A DNA stretch of 64,000 nucleotides from Hybos culiciformis (GCA_964007475.1 OZ023273.1:66027560-66091559), one strand, 5' to 3'; positions 36,111 through 47,300 are shown, counted from the stretch's first letter. The notes: a model not told the origin generated them from the sequence alone. Numbers and translations are program-made.

Positions 36111-36798
36111 CAGGGGTGTCAATAACGTCGATCGCGATCTACCGGTTGATCGCGTAATGATTTTAGGTCGATCACCGATAAATATTTATATTTCAGATAT
36201 TTATGTCCTTTAAAATTGACATTTTCAATTTCAAGAATCAAAAAATTTATCTAATTTTCCAAACATGTTGGCGCAATTAAAAAGTTCTGCTTCTACTGAT
36301 TATGATGAAAATAAATATATCAAAGCAACAAGAACGTTATTGAAGAATTTGTTTAACCGATGATAATGTAGTTTTATTTATGAGCTTTACATTTGATAGC
36401 AATATTAAAGCAGAAACAATTGCAGAAAAGCTTTGAACTATTTTTGATATGGATAACATTACACTTGAAGCAGAAATTATTACTTAACAAAATTATATTT
36501 ATATTAAAGCAAGAGCTTTCGAAGATTAATTCTAGAAATATTTAGCAGAAGAGAAATATCTGAAAAAATGTGCTAAAAATTACACGCCTGTTTTGGTTCA
36601 ACGTATTTGTATTTGTGCGAATCAACATTTTCACAAAAAAAAAAGTCGAAGTACCGAACTAATTTAACAAACGAACACTTAGAATTTTAATCTCTAAATA
36701 TTGCCTTCTCCTGTTACTCCTACTTTTAGAAAAAGTAGATCGCAGAGGATTTTTACTACGCGAAGTAGATCTTATAGAAAAATCAGTTGACATCCCTG
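36111..36798 (+). mobile_element. hAT element remnant with degenerate transposase
   Basis: Ends CAGGGGTGTCAATAACGTCG and (minus strand) CAGGGATGTCAACTGATTTT are hAT-type inverted repeats. Both flanks read ATATATAT (36103-36110 and 36799-36806), compatible with an 8-bp duplication but low complexity. Both subterminal regions have GATCGCG/AGATC motifs (GATCGCGATCTACCGGTTGA). Interior pieces in several frames read FMSFTFDSNIKAETIAEK, LEAEIIT, KYLAEEKYLKKCAKN and TELI, matching the order of the C-terminal half of GTF2IRD2/ZBED5-like hAT transposases, with many stops. Confidence 0.8.
36370..36690 (+). pseudogene. Decayed hAT transposase C-terminal region
   Basis: Discontinuous coding remnants in plus orientation with in-frame stops and shifts. 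Recognisable parts: MSFTFDSNIKAETIAEKL, then IFDMDNITLEAEII, then KYLAEEKYLKKCA, ICANQHF and KSRSTEL. These fall in the expected order for a ZBED/GTF2IRD2-type hAT transposase. It cannot be functional. Confidence 0.65.
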
Positions 36799-37341
36799 AT
36801 ATATATAAATGATTTATTAGAAAAAATATTATTATTTTTTTTTGTAGACTGCATTACTCAAAAGTCAGTAGTGATTAAATGACACAAAGAAAGTGGCTTT
36901 GTTTTTGTTATAATGACCGCCGCGCCATCAGTCGTAAACATTATATATGTATATCTTTTATATCATATCAAAAAAGAGAAGTATTTTATTCTCGAAATTT
37001 ATTTGAATAATAAACATTTTTATTACAATTTTTTTAAAATTTAATTCATAAATATGAACTAACTTTGTACATTGAAAATGAAATTATTGTAATACATAAC
37101 ATTGAAGTATGCACATTATAAATTTAATCCACTTAGCAGGATTATATAAGTTTTTTTTTTTATTTTTGTCACATATTTAATTTTTTTTCTTGAATAATTA
37201 AAGTTATATAGAAAAAGGATAAAATATAAAATTCATAGAAATTTTTGTTTTCTTTGAACATAGTCAATTTTGTCAAATATTCAAACTCCAGAATTTTTAA
37301 AAACCAAAAAATGTTTTAAATTTTATTTTCGTAGTTTTAAT

Positions 37342-37974
37342 CAGCGGGGCTCGTACATAGGTGCTGCGACACTGCAGCACTCTCAAGAAATTTCAAAAAA
37401 TTGAACTCATTCATAAAAAAAAATTTTGTTAGCTCTGAATTTTTCTTAGTTTAAAATTATTTTTAAATGAAATTGCTATGCTATGCAATTGTCTCTAAAA
37501 TTTTAATAAACAACAGTAGCCTACTTTCAGGATTTTGAAATTTTTAGAAAATACTTTTCAAAAATATGTGCAGAAATCAATTTAACAGAATTTTTGGAAC
37601 TGCGAATTTCGCAGTGCAGGGATTTTTATTTTCATAAATAATTTAATACATTTTTATTGCTGTAAAGTTTTTTTCCATGAGGAAAAATGCACTGCCACAG
37701 AAGCAGTGCGGCTGTATTATACTTTCTGAAAAATTTAAAAACAAATATAGGAAATTTTTTTTTTGTATGGGATTTTTGATTGTATAGAAAAATGCACTGC
37801 TTCAGAAGCAGCACAATTTTCATATGGGATGTTTTTTGTTTGTTCTTAATTTTCAAAACTGATTTTCATATACATAATGTGTATGGGTACATATCATAAA
37901 ACTTTTATAATTAAAAAAAAGAGGTTTTTATGTTTTGCAGCACCCTTTTTCAAAACTTCCACGAGCTGCCACTG
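37342..37974. mobile_element. hAT element, non-autonomous, perfect 8-bp TSD
   Basis: The left end CAGCGGGGCTCGTACATAGG and the minus-strand right end CAGTGGCAGCTCGTGGAAGT are similar inverted repeats; both run into GGTGCTGC. A perfect GTTTTAAT duplication flanks the element (37334-37341 and 37975-37982). The 633-bp interior repeats GCAGTGC/GCACTGC motifs (about 37605-37815) and carries no recognisable transposase. Confidence 0.85.
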
Positions 37975-37982
37975 GTTTTAAT

Positions 37983-38643
37983 TCTAATTCTCAAAATATT
38001 ATTCATGGTTTGTAATTTTTTAACACTTAATTCTAATTCTAATTCTAATTATAAGATATATCTAGTCTGCTTGTAATATATAGAAATATAATTAATTCCA
38101 TCAAAATATTTATGAATTTAATTAGGCTATCTTATGTAAATAGTATTTTCATTTTACGCACTTTAAACTGAATTATTTTTCGTAGACTTAAAAAGTTATG
38201 CTGTCTGATGATATTTCATAATAATTTTTATAATAACAATTGATTGAATCAATTTTGTTAATGTTTAACTTTCATTTTTTGTTTTTTTTTTTTATTTGTT
38301 TACGACAGAATGAATGTATATATTCAAAAACAACACTAAAAAACGAAAGTAGATACACAATTTACGAAAAAAAAATTAAAAGAAAAACATTTAATTAAAA
38401 TGTATCTTTTTGAATGAAGAATAAATTGATTTTTTTTTATCTACAATCTTCTTCTAAATAAAAACTAAGCAAATAACTAACAAAAATTCGTCATGAAAAA
38501 AATAAACAAACATTTTCAATTAGAAAATGATTAAAATGTTCAAACTACATCAATATAATTTGGTTACTGTTACTCATATTATTATTTTCTTTTTTCTCAA
38601 TAATATTACGTGTTCATCCTCTGAGTAATATTTATATATATAC
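37983..38643. other. AT-rich intergenic sequence
   Basis: Begins with a short TTCTAA-type repeat (37980-38052). No gene seen. Confidence 0.6.
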
Positions 38644-38765
38644 TGGGAACCTCGTTATGGTGGTATTATTGCCAAGATACGACGTTCTCGGTCGTAGATT
38701 CAATTCCCACCTCAGACTGGAATTTGTGTAAAATTTTTCAGTTGCAATCAATAAATTTTTATTAT
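38644..38765 (+). repeat. tRNA-like SINE, copy 1
   Basis: TGGTATTATTGCCAAGATAC, then GGTCGTAGATTCAATTCCCA followed by CCTCAGACTGGAATTTGTG. The GGTCGTAGATTCAATTCC part resembles a pol III B box, and the 3' part recurs at 43782-43900 and, inverted, at 51540-51585. This points to a tRNA-derived SINE family; the A box is not convincing. Confidence 0.55.
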
Positions 38766-39313
38766 TATGTATAAAATTTAATATAATGTGTCAAAAATGT
38801 CAACAATTATAAAATTGAAAAAATTCAAAAAAAAAAAAATTATGACAGAGGGTTCGAGAACATAACCCAAATTATTTACTTAAAAAATGTAAAAACAACA
38901 TATTGACCCTTATTATTAGTTTAATTTCAAATCCAAATTCTCGAACGCCTTGATAATAACAATTTTATTTACATATATCAAATACGTATAGTGTAAATAC
39001 CAAGAGTTTAATTTACATCGCCAACATGTTTCTCATCGTTTTTGTATGTATAAATAATTTTAATTTCATTCTAATTCATTTCAATAATAAAAATATTTGT
39101 AATAAGATAGTGGATTTACAATTTTATTAAATTATGATTTTATTTACAATATTATTTAGCCCCAATTATACCCCCATTAGTCAACTACACAAGTCAAATC
39201 TTATTATCAATAAACACACTTTATAACATACATACATACACATAATATTAATAATTATTAAAAATAATAATTAGCTATATATTATAATATTATTATTAGA
39301 CTAAAATAAATTT
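38766..39313. other. AT-rich intergenic sequence
   Basis: No gene or repeat recognised. Confidence 0.6.
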
Positions 39314-39470
39314 ATTTTAATGCGTATGGGATCGGTATGTTGTATTTAGTGCTATAGAATTTAGATCACTAAATGGAGTATTATATGCGTCAATACACAT
39401 GCAATCATTTAGATGCATCAGCGTGAATAATGAAATCATTTAGATGTTTCGTATTGAATATTACGTAATA

Positions 39471-39689
39471 CCATAGATTAAGAATACAGAAAGATGGGAA
39501 GCTTCATACAAAATTTTTTCAGTCTTTTTTGGTATTTTTATGTGAAGGTGTTAATAAAACTAAATAAAATTCTTGTCATATATTGATAATTATCACGTAT
39601 TTTATTTTGTTTTACTAACACATTCACATAAAAATACCAAAAATAATGTCGTATGAAGCTAACAATCTTTCTGTATTCTTAATCTATGG
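39471..39689. mobile_element. 219-bp MITE inserted in family X copy C
   Basis: Perfect terminal inverted repeats CCATAGATTAAGAATACAG with an extended match (AAAGAT, AGCTTCATAC). TAATA is duplicated on both sides (39466-39470 and 39690-39694). Copy B preserves the empty site (TTACGTAATACCTAAAC in complement), which proves insertion and the 5-bp duplication. An inner inverted pair (TTGGTATTTTTATGTGAA / TTCACATAAAAATACCAA) covers most of the rest. Confidence 0.9.
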
Positions 39690-39858
39690 TAATACCTAAA
39701 CAAACATAATATCTCTCACAATATTTCAATACAGACAAATACAAAAAAAAAGAAAAAAATGAGAACTGCGTAATTCATACACAAAAATAATATCACTCAC
39801 AAATATTTCAATACAGAATAATGACAAAAAAAGAAAATGAGAAAAAAAATCTCTTCAC

Positions 39859-40042
39859 ATACAACAAACACATGTATTGCTTCTTCTGAATTCCATTTAG
39901 CAAAATTCAATGTTTTCCAATTTAAGAAATCGTCATAAGCTCTTTTGTAATTTATTTTGGATGTTTCTGGGATGATATTATTTTCTGCTAATTTTACAGC
40001 TTGAATAATGCTTTCTGGTTCAAATTCACCGTCCGATTCCAT
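39859..40042 (-). pseudogene. Tyrosine-recombinase (Crypton-like) N-terminal exon, partial
   Basis: Starting at ATG 40040-40042, the frame reads MESDGEFEPESIIQAVKLAE, then IPETSKINYKRAYDDFLNWK, then WNSEEAIHVFVV. This resembles the N-terminal SAM-like core-binding domain of Crypton-type tyrosine recombinases and their domesticated relatives. A potential donor (T|GTGAAG at 39858) ends the exon where the family continues with a Y-F-N-E-L type segment. No catalytic domain (R...HxxR...Y) was found in the window, so the gene is incomplete. The frame beyond the donor reads into the element's repeat sequence. The assignment is from family memory and is moderate. Confidence 0.5.
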
Positions 40043-40501
40043 TGTAGTATATAGTAATATTAAATTCACACACAAAACTTACTCTACTGCACCAATGCTA
40101 ATATTAAACTAAAATTTCGTAATTAAATTTGATTTTACGATTATCCGATGATTTATTATTATTTTTGCACAAATACATTGTCAATTTTGTTTATCACTTT
40201 TGTTTATTTTTTATTTTTCGCATAGATTGCAACCAGAGTTCATTAAATTATCTTCAAAAGAAAAAGCAAGGAGAAGATAACGATAATATTTCCCCTTTTT
40301 TTCTTTTATCTCTAAAAGAAAGAGAAATTAAAATAAAATTTAAATAAAGAAGAAGATAAAAGAAGAAAAATAAACAAAGTAAAGGGAAGATAAATTCTTA
40401 CCCCTTCTACCTCTTCTTACCCCTTCTATCTCTTCTTCTATAACTTTGTATTTGAATATAAAAATAATACCCAAACGTACTTTTTTCTCTTTTGTATTTA
40501 T

Positions 40502-41224
40502 GTGCGAGAAGTAAGCAATAAATTCACTTAAATTGCCAGCAATAAATTTGCTTAAATACATCAGCGCCACCATCGCTTAAATTTAGAAATATAATAGAGG
40601 ATAAAATGTTAGGAAAAAAATGGTAACAAATTTTAACCACTAACAAAGAAATTTTAATGGAGGATGGAAATAAGGCCGCGTGAAATAAGCCGCGATGATT
40701 TTTGTTGCGGTCTTCTTTCATTTTGAAAAATGAAATTAGACCGCGACAAAAAAAAATGATCGGAGGTCTAATTTCATTTTTATAAATGTAATAAGACCGC
40801 GTAATCTTGTGAGGTGAGCACACAGAGCAGGGGGCAGCAGGGCGGCGGGCGGGCGGTTGGTCAGTGGGATTTGCGGCACCAGCCGCAAATCCCACTGACC
40901 AACCGCCCGCCCGCCGCCCTGCTGCCCCCTGCTCTGTGTGCTCACCTCACAAGATTACGCGGCCGCGAGGCCTTTTTTTGCGGTCTAATTTCTTTTTTCA
41001 AAATGAAATAAGACCGCAACAAAAAATCCTCGCGGCCTTATTTCATGCGGCCTTATTTCCATCCCCCATTAAAATTGCTTTGTTATTGGTTAAAATTGTT
41101 CACTATTTTTTTCCTAAGATTTTATCCTCTATTATATTTCTAAATTTAAGCGATGGTGGCGCTGATGTATTTAAGCAAATTTATTGCTGGCAATTTAAGT
41201 GAATTTATTGCTTACTTCTCGCAC
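40502..41224. repeat. Giant palindrome with GC-rich core
   Basis: The arms are 40502-40877 and 40882-41224, centred on a 4-base spacer in TTGCGGC-ACCA-GCCGCAA. The inner 80 bp of each arm are perfectly complementary by eye and extremely GC-rich for this genome (GGGCGGCGGGCGGGCGG type, about 40796-40965). The outer arms are AT-rich, contain GCGCCACCATCGCTTAAAT, and differ by small indels (left arm about 33 bp longer). GACCGC and AATTTCATTTT motifs recur in both orientations inside each arm. Short open frames across it mirror each other and are not genes. Confidence 0.9.
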
Positions 41225-41386
41225 GTTTTGTATTTTCTTCTTTATATTTTCTTCTCAAAAGAGAAGGGAATTTTTATGTTTTATTTTGTCTTGTTCTTTT
41301 AAGTTTTATTATTAATTATATCTATATTCTCTCTTTGCAACTACCTCTCCCATACGCATTAAAGCAGTATATAAGATATGTTAACA

Positions 41387-41517
41387 AAATTTGTTATAAC
41401 AACTCGTTGTGTATACACACAAACACATAGACACTTGTCAATATTATATCTTTTATAAATTTTGACTCGTGTCTATGTGTTTGTGTGTATACACAACTCG
41501 TAATTAATAACAAATTT
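41387..41517. repeat. Terminal hairpin of family X copy C
   Basis: Arms AAATTTGTTATAACAACTCG with TTGTGTATACACACAAACAC and their complement pair over about 55 bp, around a loop of about 22 bp that differs wholly from the loops of copies A and B. Confidence 0.85.
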
Positions 41518-41628
41518 AGTTAACATATATTATAATCTACTATTATAATGATGTGGTGAACACTTAAGAAATTATAAATTAACAAAACTTTTATTTTATT
41601 GCTGCTATTTTGATCACTGCCTAAAGTA

Positions 41629-42519
41629 AAGGGTGTTTTTTTTAGCGGTATAGAACTTTGAAATGGAATAAAACAAATATGATTTTTTAAATTGACATGA
41701 AATTTACTTTATTCGAAAGATAATCTTCTGGCATTATAATTTAAATATGACTTCTGGCATATGACCGCCATGGCTGGCTCGGACGCAGTCTAATCTGGGG
41801 GTCCAATTTTCAATGACATTTTCCAACATTTGTGGCCGTATATCGGCAATAACGCGGCGAATGTTGTCCTCCAAGTGGTCGATCGTTTCGGGCTTATCGG
41901 CGTAGACTAGCGACTTCACATATTCCCACAGAAAACAGTCTAGCGATGTTAAATCGCACGATCTTGGTGGCCAACTCACGGGTCCGAAACGTGAAATTAT
42001 GCGATTACCAAACGTTTCCTTCAATAAATCAATTGTGCCGTCGTGTTGAAGCCACAGCTCCTTAACATCATAGTTGTTCAATTGATTAACGAAAAAGTCA
42101 GTAATCATGGCTCTATAGAGGTCATCATTGACTGTAACGTTCTGGCCAGCATCGTTTTTAAAGAAGTACGGACCAATTATTCCACTAGCCCATAAAGCAC
42201 ACCAAACAGTCAGTTTTTCTGGATGTAACGGTGACTGAACATACACTTGAGGATTATCATCACTCCAAATACGGCAGTTCTGCTTATTGACGTATCCATT
42301 CAACCAAAAGTGAGCTTCATGGCTAAACAAAATTCGCGCGATACGTATTTCGAACAGAACCATGATTTTTAAATTAAATTTGCACAATTTGGAAGCATTG
42401 TTCAGGCGGCAGTCTGTTCATGTTGAAATGCCAAACCAAACCGAACATAAATCACTTGACAGCCAGTCAAAAAAGTGTTGCCAACTTAAAGTTCTATACT
42501 TCTAAAATAAAACACCCTT
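41629..42519 (-). mobile_element. Tc1/mariner-superfamily element, internally deleted
   Basis: Inverted repeats AAGGGTGTTTTTTTTAGCGG with TATAGAACTTT (left) and AAGGGTGTTTTATTTTAGAA with GTATAGAACTTT (minus strand, right) bound 891 bp. TA flanks both ends (41627-41628 and 42520-42521), the target duplication of this superfamily. The interior holds the C-terminal part of a DDE transposase. The N-terminal DNA-binding part is missing, so it is a deletion derivative that could only move with enzyme supplied in trans. Confidence 0.9.
41734..42387 (-). pseudogene. Tc1/mariner-superfamily transposase, truncated
   Basis: A 217-residue frame covers the catalytic half of an IS630/Tc1/mariner-type transposase: FSHEAHFWLNGYVNKQNCRI (first-D region), LTVWCALWASGIIGPYFF, ELWLQHDGT (second D), and SWPPRSCDLTSLDCFLWEYV (last D). 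Full proteins of this lineage are about 350 residues or more, so the paired HTH domains are missing. The stretch after QHDG appears to lack about eight residues that relatives have (a CHTAR-type segment), which shortens the spacing to the last catalytic residue. Relatives have a D-to-D spacing near 41; this is from memory. Probably inactive. Confidence 0.85.
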
Positions 42520-42521
42520 TA

Positions 42522-43744
42522 TAATGGTCTCAATAAAACCTTTGTTATTATTTAAATATTAATGTATTCCATTACACATATATAAGTATTGAATATGTAT
42601 GATAGTTACAAAAATCAACGATAACGTTTATGATTGTATATAAGTATATATATAAATTGTAATATAATCGAAGAAATATTAGAAATGATACAAAACTATT
42701 GGTATCTCTACAAACCCTCTACAAACCACTTCACGTGGACAGATTATGTTCTTTTCTTTTTAATGAAGGTAAATAAATAAATTTTGATTATTCGACATTT
42801 TTTAATCATCCCAAATCAAAATCAAATAAAAACTTTATATATATTCATTCGAATTTTGAGTACCAGCGACTAATATAGTTATATTATAGACGTTAATCTT
42901 AAATAAATGTATTATTATTTTAGAAGAAGGTATTTAAATACGATGTACATAATATTTATATTTATAAATGTTTGAAAAATTTAAAAGAATGTATATAAAA
43001 TTTATAGCTTTATATTTTATATGGACATCAGTGACTTTTATATCGGCAAGGACACAATGTTTTTTATAAAAATTTTATTTTTATAATAATTATTATTTTG
43101 TTCATTTCTCTGGGTTACATTGTTGTTCAAGTTCATCATATAACGTTTGATTCACATTATATCTGCAATTTAAAGTAAAATCTAGACAACGAAATTACGT
43201 TAATATTTAAATTTTCTCTTTTGAATCTAATTTTTGAGAAAAAAATTTAATTTTTAACAGATTACCATTTTTATTAAATAAGATATTCATTTTATCATCA
43301 TAATAAATGCAATTTTAACTTCCTTTTCCTTTTCATAAATCAAATATGGAAAATTCCTTTTAATATGCTTTCATAAGAATATCAATTATATGTATATAAA
43401 ATTTTTAAAAGTTTAGTAGTTTATGTACTACATAATAGTTTAACAAATAATTTTCTCAGAACCTTTTGAAGTGTAATCAAATAAAAAATTTATGTACGTT
43501 TTGTGTTTATACTTATTTTATTAGGTATATGTACTATGTTAAGAATGAAGAACTTAATAAATATATATTTTATTAAAGGTTATTTAAATGAATAATGTAG
43601 TTTATGTATCGTAAGTACTTAGGTATTTTATAAAATAAGTTTATAACAAAATCTTATAGTTTTTTTTTTTTCATAATAACGTTTCATTAAGGAATTTATG
43701 TATGCTTAATAGTAATATATATGTATTTAAAATAATATATATAA
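42522..43744. other. AT-rich intergenic sequence
   Basis: No gene recognised. 42801-42876 (AATCATCCCAAATCAAAATC and following) shares diverged sequence with 9524-9594. Confidence 0.55.
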
Positions 43745-43781
43745 GATTTTATTTTTCTTCAGTTGATGACTTGACGACAGT

Positions 43782-43905
43782 GTCGTTATCCTTTTCGAAG
43801 TTAATCTCTTTACTGTGGTATTTTCCATATCACGGCATGTTCAAGTTCAATCGTGGATTCGATTCCTACGTCGGGCTGGAATTTGAGTTAAATTTTTGAA
43901 ATGTT
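43782..43905 (+). repeat. tRNA-like SINE, copy 2
   Basis: TGGTATTTTCCATATCACGG, then TCGTGGATTCGATTCCTACG and TCGGGCTGGAATTTGAGTTA, aligning throughout with 38660-38740. GTGGATTCGATTCC is B-box-like. An open frame (43702-43899) over it is fortuitous. Confidence 0.55.
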
Positions 43906-44281
43906 TGTGTTATTTGGTTAATTTTTTTAATTTTGAATTAATCTGCTATACCTAAATCCTAAATCTAATCATCATATCAAGAGACTTTTGATGGATTGTC
44001 AACGCAACAGACAGAAAATGAAAATTACATGATATATAATATATATTGCAATTTTTCAACCTACATAAAATAATATATTTTATCATTTATTTAAGATAGG
44101 TATTAAAGCACTTAAATATTTTTTTGAATTTTACCTATTTTCATTGAAATTTGAATTTCATTTTGATTTGAATTATAGGAAAAATTTAATAAAAATATGT
44201 ACAATATTTTTTGTATGTATACAAACTTTTTCTAAGCTCTATTTAACCCTAAGTAGAATAATGATATTGTGATAAAAATTA

Positions 44282-44331
<50 letters not shown>

Positions 44332-47300
44332 TATACATTTTATTCTTTCTATTTATTTTATTTATATTATACTTTGTACTATTAAATACTTCTACATAAT
44401 GGAAAGTACTTAAGTCATATGAAAATTGCAAACATATATTAATTTCTCTAAAAAAAAAACAGTTGAAGAATACATAGTGAAGCTTTAAATATACAACCTA
44501 CATTATGTATGAAATTTTATTATATTTAAGATAAAAATAAATTGATCGTTTCCCTCCTAAAGTAGTTTGTAGGACCTATTATTGAAAAAAAATTAGAAGA
44601 AGAGACCATCAGTACCATTTGGTGTATTAAATATAATATAGCCAAAGAAAATTGTAGATTGTACATGTTTATAATTTAGACTTTTTTTTAACAATTTTTA
44701 GCCACATTTTAAACGAGGTAGGTAGGTGTCTGTACCATATAGGTGTACGATTATAGCTTTAAATTTTAAATAATTTTTATAATTTTAGGAAATATCTCCG
44801 TTAACGGCCTGACGAATTATTACCTAACATGTCATTATAGTCTGTTTTGAGAAATGTTTAAGCTTTTAGTTTTGTGTTTAATGGTCTTACATGCTACTAC
44901 ATGCATTTAGTTTTTTTTTTACTTTAAGGTTGACAATTTCAATTTAATTTAGCACTGTCACTGACTGGGATGCAAAATACAATAATTGCTAATCCGCTTG
45001 TAGCCAAGCCATGTTTTTTCTTTTGTAGTTTGTTTTGTAGTTTGTTTTGTAGTTTGGTTTGGAAATTATGGTCACCGTATATATATTACAATGCAATTTT
45101 TGCTTTATTTTATACGGAGTTGCCACGTTTTTTTAGAACCCATAGTTCGATCTAAAATCCAACAGACACCGCTTGGCGCGGGCAGATCCTATCTTTTTTT
45201 TTACTTTCAATTGTAGCGTTCGAAGTTGGTAATTTTTTTTCGATATGCAAATGATCTGGTGCTTGCATGAAGCATGAGATGCTGTCGATTTGCCTATCCA
45301 CATAGTACTCTCCTTTCTTATTAGCATGTACAAGAGAGTCCTGGTAAAATTTTCAAGACCATATCATATATAAGTATATATATTATATTCTTGATTACAT
45401 GTTATTTATATTATATGTATGATACGATTTCGCGTCTCACTGCCATAACTCTTTTCAGATCATCAGAAAAAGAATACTCATTAATTTTTTCAATTTTATT
45501 TTACATATTACATAAGGACTCAAAATAAAAAAAAATAAAAATATTGAATATTTGAGCATAAAACCTTATATAAATTTCAAAATGAAGAAAAAAGTTAAAC
45601 ACTCTACATATTTTATCTCTCGTAAAAGAAGACTAACTTTATCCACAGCCGTATATTATACAGTCATGCGAACAAAAAAAAGTTTATTTTTAAAGAAATA
45701 ATATTAAATGTATGTATATATATATTGTATATTATATGCATGTAGATACAGTAAGTATATTCATTTTGGGTTTATTTTCATATCCTCCTAATGACCAAAA
45801 GGCATTAGAATTTATTATTCCATTACACTATTTTTTTTTTTTCTTTACGAACAAACGGAATTTGAAGAATATTTCAAACCGCATAATTTTATTTTTATAT
45901 ACATTTATACGACATATATGTTTAAAAAACAGTAGGTACATTGCAAATAATATGGGATACATTCGATAATCGAATAAATCTATCACTTTTTACATGTATG
46001 AAAATGTATCGGATATAAAATTAACTTCATTACACAGATCAAAAGATCATACTTAAAAAATAATAAACTTCCGAGTTTATCATTACTTTTTCATTTTTAT
46101 ATAATTTTATCATTTTATATAAGATGTAATTTTATACTTATATATCTTATTATAATACTTAGATAGTACAAGGATAATTATCTTTTAAATAAAAATCCAA
46201 AAAATAACTAATCTTACAGTACACTATTTAATACTTACATAAAATAAATAAGTATTTATATAATTTACATTGTATTTCGAAGCGTATAATAACAAGATAT
46301 TATTATATTATATAGGGTTTCATTACACAGATATTATATTATATATGGCTAATGGCTAGTTCCAATAAATATTTTAAATATACATGTACTTATATTGTTC
46401 TAACAAAGAACGATCAATCGATATTCAAGCTTAACATTATTCTAAACGCTTTCGTAACATATGTATTCTTCTAAATATAAATCTCCAAGAATATTTGTCC
46501 AAAATTTTCACATTACATTATTACATATAATGTACCTACTCTTCTGTTATACTTATACTCATATTATTTTATCAATTCCTTTAAAAACACTATCTATAAG
46601 TATCGCCTACTTAATATTATCTTATTTAAGTATCCTATCCTCCATCAGAGTGCTTTTTTTTTATTATTTTATTTCTCAGCTTTTGTACTTTCTTTTAAAA
46701 AAAAAACTTTTTCCTTTTCAATATTTTGTATTTATATAATGATTTCTTATAAAGATAAAGTGTTGTGTTCCATTTTTATAACCATTATGAATATACAATA
46801 TACAAATAATTAGAATCAATGATGAGAAAAATTACAAAAGAATAAAAATAAATATTAATAAACATCATGAAAATAATTAAGTTAATTTTAATTTACGAAA
46901 AAAAAAAATATGGATAGCTATATATTATATAAAGGAAAAGTTAAGTTAAGATAAATATGGTAAATATTGGTATAGATGGAAATTTTTATTTTTTTTTTAT
47001 ACACAATTTTGTACAAAATTTGCAAAACAAAGATAGTGGAGAAGATACGTTTCATCTTTTTTAACTTCAAACTTCACATATTCATATTGAATATTACGCG
47101 AATCGTGTAATTGAACTAATCCTTTCAATAAGATTATTGGACCTTTGAATTAGAGCGCGGTTTAAGCTAACAAAGTTAATTGTTCGCGATTTAAACCGCT
47201 TAAATACTTTCCATTTTTGAGATATAGCTTGTTTCAGTGTTTAACAACGTATAATACTGTTGAGATAAATTAATCGCAATTTTTCTGGAATCTAGATCTC

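Larger units (their letters stand above)
39314..41549 (-). mobile_element. Family X element, copy C (longest, with recombinase exon)
   Basis: The longest of the three family X copies, about 2.2 kb, minus orientation. In its own direction it has ATAGTAGATTATAATATATG, a terminal hairpin (41387-41517), TTTTAATGCGTATGGGAGAG, the giant palindrome (40502-41224), an exon resembling a tyrosine recombinase N-terminus (39859-40042) and a duplicated T-rich/GTATTGAAATATT segment. Next come an inserted 219-bp MITE (39471-39689), two 31-bp repeats, and an end at CGATCCCATACGCATTAAAA. The inverted pair TTTTAATGCGTATGGGA / TCCCATACGCATTAAAA is exact over 17 bp. Copies A and B look like internal-deletion derivatives of such an element. 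The class is uncertain: Crypton-like by its exon, but with inverted repeats. Confidence 0.6.

Noticed and set aside
38644..38765. Possible functional tRNA gene.
   Set aside because: No cloverleaf could be folded, the A box is poor, and the sequence continues as a repeat shared with two other loci.
40524..41202. Mirror-image open frames across the palindrome with proline/alanine-rich peptides.
   Set aside because: They are the two readings of the same inverted repeat and share the same peptide on both strands, so they are a structural by-product.
45021..45056. TTTTGTAGTTTG tandem repeat considered as a CRISPR-like array.
   Set aside because: The copies are directly adjacent without spacers, and the host is a eukaryote.
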